Assembly: GCA_009760885.1 (NCBI GenBank)
Contig: CM019696.1
Coordinates: forward strand, 41,958,221 to 42,022,220
Direction: 5' to 3'
From: Achatina immaculata
Lineage: Eukaryota > Mollusca > Gastropoda > Stylommatophora > Achatinidae
DNA length: 64,000 nucleotides
A program made the translations under genes and the position numbers. The stretch's first letter is position 1, and each line of letters opens with the position of its first letter. This document shows positions 57,717 through 64,000 of the stretch, one piece after another. The notes beneath the pieces are model-generated. The model was not told the DNA's origin and did not search any database. It saw only the letters and a program-made list of their open reading frames with translations.

Positions 57717-57960
57717 GGGTGTCTGAGTGGTGAAGTGGTTAGTGCATTGGTCTATCTAATGGCAAAGGTCAGGGGTTTGAATCTGGCCGGAGGCACTCTA
57801 GTCACCCAACTTCTTTTGGGGCTGGGGAAGGAAAGGTGGCCAGGCATGATACTGACCACATCACCCTCTAGTGGCTAACAGGTCAAGGAAAATATGGGCA
57901 CTAACACCATATACCTATGTGCCTCTAAGGCATGACAGGATTACTTTTTCTTTTTTTTTT
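57717..57960 (+). mobile_element. tRNA-derived SINE, complete, 11-bp TSD
   Basis: ACATTCTTATT at 57706-57716 and 57961-57971. The 5' region has a box A-like GTGGTGAAGTGGTTAGTGCA (near 57727) and box B-like GGGTTTGAATCTGGCC (near 57775), i.e. an RNA polymerase III promoter of tRNA origin. The body has GGGGAAGGAAAGGTGGCCAG and TATGTGCCTCTAAGGCATGA, then a pyrimidine/T-rich 3' end. 244 bp. Confidence 0.92.
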
Positions 57961-58189
57961 ACATTCTTATTACTAAAAGATTCCAAAATGCCTTATTAAC
58001 AACAAAAAAATGTGCCAGGGCCAATAGTGTGGGGCAATAGTGACCATGATCAGTTATGTTGCAGAATAAGAGTAAAATTAAAGCAATCACAGAAGGATGA
58101 GAAACATCAAGCTAGATAAAGATCCATTTAAAAAGCAGTGAAAAACTAAAGGACAGATACAGAATTTTGTTACAGATAGATACAATGAG

Positions 58190-59148
58190 TCAGTCATTTG
58201 CATGTCCGTTTTGGAACTTTGCCTCTCGGTTGTAAGCAAGATGGCCTGCTGCTGATGCATCCATATGCAGATTATCAACTATGTCTTGCAGCCATCTTCG
58301 TTTTGATCTTCCTCTCTTTCTTTTTCCCATTATGTGTCCTTCCAAGATGGTCTTCTCTAAATTATCATGATGTTTAATGTGTCCAAAATATTTAAGTTTT
58401 CTCTCTTTAATCCTCTTTACCAGCCAACCTTCTTCAATATTAAGTTCTTGTAGTATGGATATATTTGTTCTTTTTTGCGTCCATGATATTTGAAGAACTC
58501 TTCTGTAACATTTACATTCAAAGGCATTTTATGTGTTTCTCAGCTGTTTTGTTAAGTGTCCAGGTCTCACAGGCATATGTTGTGATGGGAAAGATGCATG
58601 CCCTTAAAAATCTGTGTGGGGAGAATGAAAGATGGAGTGATGAACGGCAGAATGTAAGATGGGCCTGCATGCCCACTTCTTTATCCTTTAAAAATAATGA
58701 TCATTCATTCATTCATTCCCTCAATGCATCTCCATTATTAATTAGTAATGATCCAAGGTATTCAAAACTTTCCACTTCTTCCAATTTTTCCTCATTGATA
58801 CATATATCAGCAGCCTTATTTGTTTTGTTAGTTGTCATCAGTTTAGTTTACCTCACATTAAGATGGAGGTTTTGCTCTTCACTATTCTTATGGACTGACA
58901 TAATTAGTTTTTGTATTCCTTTTTGTGTTGTGGACAGTAATACTGTGTCATCAGCATATCTAATCTGTGGTATTTCATAATCTCCAATTGTTATGGCATT
59001 GTAATATTCTTTGTCTACATCTTCTCTAACATTCCTCATTATATTTTCAGTATACAAGTTAAATAAGTAAGGCGACAGTATGCACCCCGATGGACCCCTT
59101 GTTTTATGTCAAACCAAGTTGTTTCATCATTTATTCTCACTGCTATAC
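58190..59148 (-). mobile_element. RTE-2 LINE, RT motif C to 3' end
   Basis: The reverse strand from 59148: ETTWFDIKQGV, MYTENIMRNVREDVDKEYY, QIRYADDTVLLSTTQK (59057-58910), then the C-terminal DNLEKT and QMDASAAGHLA equivalents and a TGAC-type tail at 58190. About 105 bp of unrelated sequence lies near 58613-58720. A short TSD (ATACAAT) is likely at both sides. Confidence 0.85.
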
Positions 59149-59889
59149 AATACATTGGAAAAAATAAAAAGTATTGATGAACAATGGGAAGTGCTATGAG
59201 ATTTAATCCATCAGAGAAGAAAAGAAATAATATCTGAGAGAAAAGTGACAGCAAAGGAGAAAGATGCAAATATCATAAGGGTCAACAAAGATGTGGTTTA
59301 TTAGAAGAATGTTAAGAACACCATGGACAGCTAAGATGTCAAACAGAGAATGTCTAAGAAAAGCAGATGTAGAAAGTAAGTTATTTAAATGTACAAAAAA
59401 CAACAGTCATCATTCATGGGACATATTATGAGAAGAAGAGGGCTTGAAAACATCATAACAACAGAAAAGATAAATGAGGAGGCAGGAAAAAAATCATGAA
59501 TAGTCTAACATTATGACATGACAAAAAATCACCAGCTGAGCTGATATCAAGGAACAAGATCTATGGAGAAAGATGACCACCAACCTTTGGTAGAGAGTGT
59601 TACTATACTAGTGTTCACTATTGATTCATGCCATTGTAATATCAGTAAACATCTGTGAGAATTGTATGCTACAGTAACACAAAAACTGTTATTATGATGT
59701 CCCAACATCATTTTAAATTATGAGATTGATCATTATTTTCTGAGATATATGTTTTTTTCATGTTATGCTGTTGACAGGTGTTATGTTATTAAAAGTTAAT
59801 GAACCTTGAGACTCAGGAGGATTTATGTAATTCTGAACATTGATGTCCTGTGATGTCACTCTGTAGAACAATAATTGTTGAAATTACCT

Positions 59890-60120
59890 AATAGTTTAAC
59901 AATAGCAGACATGGAAAATATACTTCTTGTAGTAAACATGGAAAGTGTGTTTCTCTTAGTAAAGTTTGCTTCTTGTAGTAGACATGGAAAGTGTGTTGTA
60001 AAGTTTGCTTCTTGTAGTAGACATGGAAAGTGTGTTTCTCTTAGTAAAGTTTGCTTCTTGTAGTAGACATGGAAAGTGTGCTCCTCTTAGTAGACATGGG
60101 AGCATGGGAAGTGTTCGCTT
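59890..60120. repeat. Degenerate minisatellite related to 53280/55551
   Basis: Units such as TTTGCTTCTTGTAGTAGACA+tggaaagtgtg recur, some with a longer period of about 55 bp. Same motif vocabulary as the arrays at 53280 and 55551. Confidence 0.85.
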
Positions 60121-60179
60121 CTAAACAAATTTTGTTACGAAGGAGAACACTGTGACTCCCACTGGTCATGCTGTAATAT

Positions 60180-60326
60180 CATAACAGTCCGTTTCCAAAA
60201 CAGTCTGAAGAAGGAGAAGACAGAAGACATAACAGTCCATTTCCAAAACACTTTGAAGAAGGAGAAGACAGAAGACATAACAGTCCGTTTCCAAAACACT
60301 TTGAAGAAGGAGAAGACAGAAGACAT
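60180..60326. repeat. 48-bp minisatellite, 3 copies
   Basis: CATAACAGTCCGTTTCCAAA+acactttgaagaaggagaagacagaaga in tandem, in ureG intron 2. Confidence 0.95.
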
Positions 60327-60439
60327 AATGACCAGCTTTATTTCACATGTTTCATAACTCACTTTAGACACAGAAATCTCATTTCTGGAAAATAATGTTA
60401 AGTAAGACATAAGCAAAAATAAAACTAATATACTATCAC

Positions 60440-63400
60440 TACAAATTATCCTACAATTGTCCTTGCTGTTTGTTCATCAAATATAATTCCTACTCCTCGT
60501 TCATGTTTCTCACTTCCTGAATATATTATTGTATATTTATCTGAGTTTATCTTCCCTGCACATGTCCATCTAACTTCACTCATTCCTAATATGTTGATCT
60601 TCATCCTTTCCATTTCCATCTTTACATTTTCTAATTTTCCAGCCTGGAATAAAGTTCTAACATTCCATGTTGCTATTTTGAACTTGTTAGTTTTGCCACC
60701 ATTAGCTTGATGACGATCTGGCCTCACCTGTGGCTCGTGAGCTGCCCTACCGGACGAGGCTGTTCCAGAGGAACATCCATTAATGTCGTTCATGATGAAT
60801 CGATTATTCTGTTTAAGCATAAATATTCTTGGGAATTACAACAGTGGTTTCCCGTTGCCTTCTGTTGGTTTGTGTACGGACTCTCCGCTAGCCTTTGGAC
60901 TCCCTGTCCTACCTGCAAGGCAGCGGGAGCGAGAGGTTTTAAGGCGTCTCTGACCCACCTGGTATTCCCTTCACTGAGCACCTGAGGCACTTTATAGGAG
61001 TAGTAGAGCCACCTACTACCCCACCTCGCTCCAAGTCATGCTAGCCCAACTGAAAGGACAACCAATAAACATAAATATTATACAAGTGTACGCTCCAACA
61101 TCAGAAAGCTCTGAAGAAGATGTACAGCTATTTTATAATGACATAGAGACAGCACTAAAACACACAAAGTCACATGAAGTTACCATAGTCATGGGAGATT
61201 TTAATGCCAAAGTTGGTAAAGGAAGAACTTCAGACATCGTTGGTGACTATGGACTGGGGGAGAGGAATGACAGAGGTTATAAATTAATTGAATGGGCAAG
61301 AATACACAGCATGGTTGTAGGAAACACCTGGTTTAAACAACATCCTCAAAGACTGGCAACATGGTGCAGTCCAGACAAAAAGACTTTTAACCAGATAGAC
61401 TACATATTAATCAACAAACGATTCCGCAATGCGTTACTGACAACAAAAACCATGCCAGGAGCTGACTGCAATAGTGACCATGATCCACTCTGTGGAAAAG
61501 TTAGAATAAAACTAAAGAAAGCAGGCAGAAAAGTGAGAAACATCAAACTGAATACAGAACTTCTTAAAAATGACCGAGAACTGAGAGAACAATACAAAGT
61601 TATTATAACAAATAGATACAATGCAATAGCAAAGATAAATAGTATAGATGAACAATGGGAAATGTTAAGAGATTCTATCCACCAAACTGTTAAGGAGATA
61701 ATACCACCAAAAAAAGAAGCCCCTAAAAATAAATGGATGACAGACGACATCTTATGACTGATGGACAAGAGGAGGAGGAGGAGTAAAAATAACGAGAAAA
61801 AATATAACAAGATAAATAAAGAAATAAGACACAAATGCAGAGAAGCAAAAGAAGTGTGGTTAAATGAGCAGTGCAGACAGATAGAGGACTCTCATATTAA
61901 AGACAGCAAAAACATGCACAAATGAATTAATGAACTCACAGGCAGGAAAACAAAATATACCACAGGATGCCTGAAATCGAAAGAAGGTAAAATGTTAATG
62001 GGAAAAGAAGACATTGTGGACAGGTGGACAGAGTATATCGGTGAGCTATATGGAGGAGAAAGACCAGAATTAACACCAGATACTGAAAACTGTGAGGGAC
62101 CACCAATACTTGAAGATGAAATCATAGATGCCATCAAACACATGAAGAAAAGCGACTGTGCCTGATAATATAACAATAGAAGAAATAGAGGCACTAGAGG
62201 AGACAGGAATAAAAATAATAACCAAGTTACTGAATGACATTTACAACAGTGGTTATATTCCCAGTGACCTGATTAAATCTACGTTTATAGCACTACCAAA
62301 GAAACCAGGTGCAAAGGAATGTGACGACCACCGGACTATCAGCCTCTCATGTCACATAACGAAGCTACTTCTGAGAATAATTATGAGAAGAACAAGGAAA
62401 AAGATAAAAATGGAAATAGCAGATGAACAGTTTGGATTTGTTGAAGGAAAGGGAACACACAATGCCATTTATGCTTTATGAACACTAACAGAAAGGGCGT
62501 TAGAAGTACAGAAAGATCTCTACTTATGCTTCATTGATTACACCAAGGCATTTGACAAGGTGAAATATAATGAAATTATTAAAATGCTTGAAGACATCAA
62601 TATAGACGGCAAAGAACTGAGGATTGTAAAACATCTATACTGGCAGCAAGAAGCAGCAGTTCGAGTTGAAAACAGAATTGGAAAATATCAACCTATAAAA
62701 CAAGGGGTGCGACAAGGATGTGTACTATCTCCAGACCTTTTTTCTCTGTACAGCGAGAATATTCTAAGAACATCACAGAACCAGGCATAAAAATTGGAGG
62801 ATACAATATTAACAACTTTCGGTATGCTGACGACACAGTACTGATAGCTGAGAACCAACAAGACCTGCAAAATCTCTTGGATAAAGTCGCCAAAGAAAGT
62901 GAACAGAAAGGCCTTACTTTGAACATCAAAAAGACAGAGACTATGGTTATATCTAAGAAACAGAATCCACTAGCGTGCAGTATAAAATTAAACGGAACTA
63001 TTCTAAAGCAGGTGCAGAAATTCAAATACCTTGGAGCAGTAATAACTTCAGATGAGAAATGCAGAACAGAAATTAGGAACAGAATAGGCCAAGCAAAGAC
63101 TGCATTTCAGAGAATGAAAAACATATTAACCAACACATCTTTATCAATGAATGTTAGAAAACGAGTCCTAAAATGCTATATTGAACCTATCTTGTTATAT
63201 GGAAGTGAATCATGGACAATAGGCAAGTCTGCACAAAAATCATTGGAAGCAGCAGAAATGTGGTTTATTAGAAGAATGTTGCGAATTTCCTGGACAGCAA
63301 AAATAACTAGTGAAGAATGTATGAGAAGAGCTGGAGAGACAAAAAACCTTGTCAGAAAGATAAGAGAGAGACAATGTACTTTCATAGGACATGCAATGAG

Positions 63401-63604
63401 AAGAGGGGGCATTGAAAATATTATAACAACAGGAAAAATAGAAGGAAGAAGATCAAGAGGAAGACCAAGAGAAATGATACTAGACAGTCTGACGGGATGG
63501 TGTGAGAGGAGATCACCAACTGAGCTGATGGCCTGCATGAAGGATCGCGTACTCTGGAGAAGCATAATAGCCAACGCCAGTCGGCACGGCACATGATGAT
63601 GATG
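60440..63604. mobile_element. Near full-length RTE-1 (BovB-like), 5' end inverted, 12-bp TSD
   Basis: Perfect TSD ATATACTATCAC at 60428-60439 and 63605-63616. The minus part (about 61030-60440) holds the 5' UTR and endonuclease start (FKIATWNVRTLFQAGKLENV, INILGMSEVRWTCAGK). The plus part continues exactly where it stops: INIIQVYAPTSESSEE, VIVMGDFNAKVG-type (reads TIVMGDFNAKVGKG), QIDYILINKRF, MPGADCNSDHD (61040-61500). The RT follows: [74 protein letters not shown], and the C-terminus [11 protein letters not shown], with a GATGATGATGAT tail. At least three lesions: stops near 61755 and 62479 and a deletion/frameshift near 62771. Confidence 0.95.
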
Positions 63605-63659
63605 ATATACTATCACACTGAAACTGCATGGACAACCATTTTAAAATTTGTTTTTTTCA

Positions 63660-63795
63660 TGATAATAAAAGTTTAGTTTTATGACAAATCACATGAAATA
63701 ATGCAGTTAGATTTAAACAATTTTTATGACAAATCACATGAAATAATGCAAGTTTGTTTTCTATTTATTTGACAAATCACATGAAATAATGGAGT
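63660..63795. repeat. Short tandem repeat, 3 copies
   Basis: GACAAATCACATGAAATAAT occurs three times at roughly 41-50-bp spacing just before ureG exon 3. Confidence 0.9.
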
Positions 63796-63819
63796 TCACT
63801 AAAAAAATTTATTTCACAG

Positions 63820-63944
63820 AGAGCCTTTTCAGTCGGCATTGGCGGACCTGTTGGTTCGGGAAAGACAGCCTTAGTGTTAGCATTGTGTCGGTGCCTCAGA
63901 GACAAATACGGAGTTTGTGTCGTCACCAACGATATCTTCACAAA
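63820..63944 (+). CDS. ureG: UreG, coding exon 3: P-loop GTPase start
   Basis: Acceptor TTTCACAG ends at 63819; donor GTACTT begins at 63945; phase 0 in, phase 2 out. Encodes [30 protein letters not shown] and [20 protein letters not shown] is the Walker A/G1 motif and VVTNDIFTK the next conserved UreG block. UreG is a SIMIBI-class GTPase that, with UreF and UreH/UreD, delivers nickel to urease. The normal continuation after TNDIFTK is E-D, which would need the next exon to start with G (from K's last base) then GAA/GAC; it lies right of the window. Reading past 63944 gives unrelated residues and a stop, supporting the donor. Confidence 0.93.
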
Positions 63945-64000
63945 GTACTTTCTTGTCTGTCTGTAATCAGAATTTGTACTATGTTTGTCTATAATCATAA

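Larger units (their letters stand above)
57100..59590 (+). mobile_element. RTE LINE copy, endonuclease then decayed 3' end, with three later insertions
   Basis: 57168-57450 encodes an N-terminal extension and the endonuclease start KIRVGTWNVRSMYEG; RGDKLIEWANMHN follows, then MPGANSGAI-like and linker relics to 58187. After the interruption it resumes at 59149 with DEQWEVL-like sequence and ends with FKCTKNNSHHSWDI-type and RGLENIITTEKINEE relics (59380-59480). Interrupted by RTE-1 (57479-57610), SINE (57717-57960) and RTE-2 (58190-59148). Confidence 0.75.

Overview
The window is eukaryotic and reads as an invertebrate animal genome. It has spliced genes with very large introns, no bacterial gene packing, and dense nested non-LTR retrotransposons, tRNA-derived SINEs, mariner/Tc1 and hAT elements, and minisatellites. 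A mollusc or other lophotrochozoan fits best (urease-bearing animal, RTE/BovB-like elements), but the species is inference, not proof.

Only two host genes can be supported, and both belong to nickel-urease biology. On the minus strand, 13723-13598 and 4303-4237 encode the first 64 or so residues of a urease (the gamma/UreA-like N-terminus), separated by a 9.3-kb intron; the gene continues left out of the window. On the plus strand, 47305-47344, 47847-48043 and 63820-63944 encode the start, His-rich nickel-binding tail and P-loop of the urease accessory GTPase UreG, with introns of 0.5 and 15.8 kb; the gene continues right. The enzyme gene and its metallochaperone gene are therefore arranged head to head, about 33.6 kb apart. 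Splice sites, phases and upstream in-frame stops all agree.

Most of the rest is a palimpsest of transposons. By region: 0-4.2 kb, RTE-2 LINE, internally deleted LINE-3 and a full-length decayed mariner. 4.3-13.6 kb (urease intron 1), minisatellites, an LTR-like repeat and LINE fragments. 13.7-25 kb, minisatellites, a MITE-like element, RTE-1 nested in RTE-2 and a second LTR-like repeat. 25-32.5 kb, a ZMYM1-like hAT element split by an RLE-type (R2/NeSL-like) LINE flanked by 220-bp direct repeats. 33-37 kb, LINE-4 and a Tc1-like element carrying a LINE insertion. 38-40 kb, an inverted LINE split by an LTR-like sequence. 40.8-46.6 kb, a Jockey/I-type element whose RT motif A has expanded into a 32-copy, 45-bp minisatellite, further interrupted by a SINE and RTE-2. 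47.3-64 kb, ureG with LINE-3 in LINE-3, a GIY-YIG (Penelope-like) element, a Tx1-like 3' end fused to U1 snRNA sequence, and two 5'-inverted (twin-primed) LINEs.

LINE family names used here are local labels: RTE-1 (BovB-like, GAT-repeat tail), RTE-2 (TGAA-repeat tail), LINE-3 (AAGATGT-type tail), LINE-4, LINE-5. No element looks clearly autonomous; every coding copy carries stops, frameshifts or truncation. Target-site duplications could be read directly for many insertions, which allows the order of insertion to be reconstructed.
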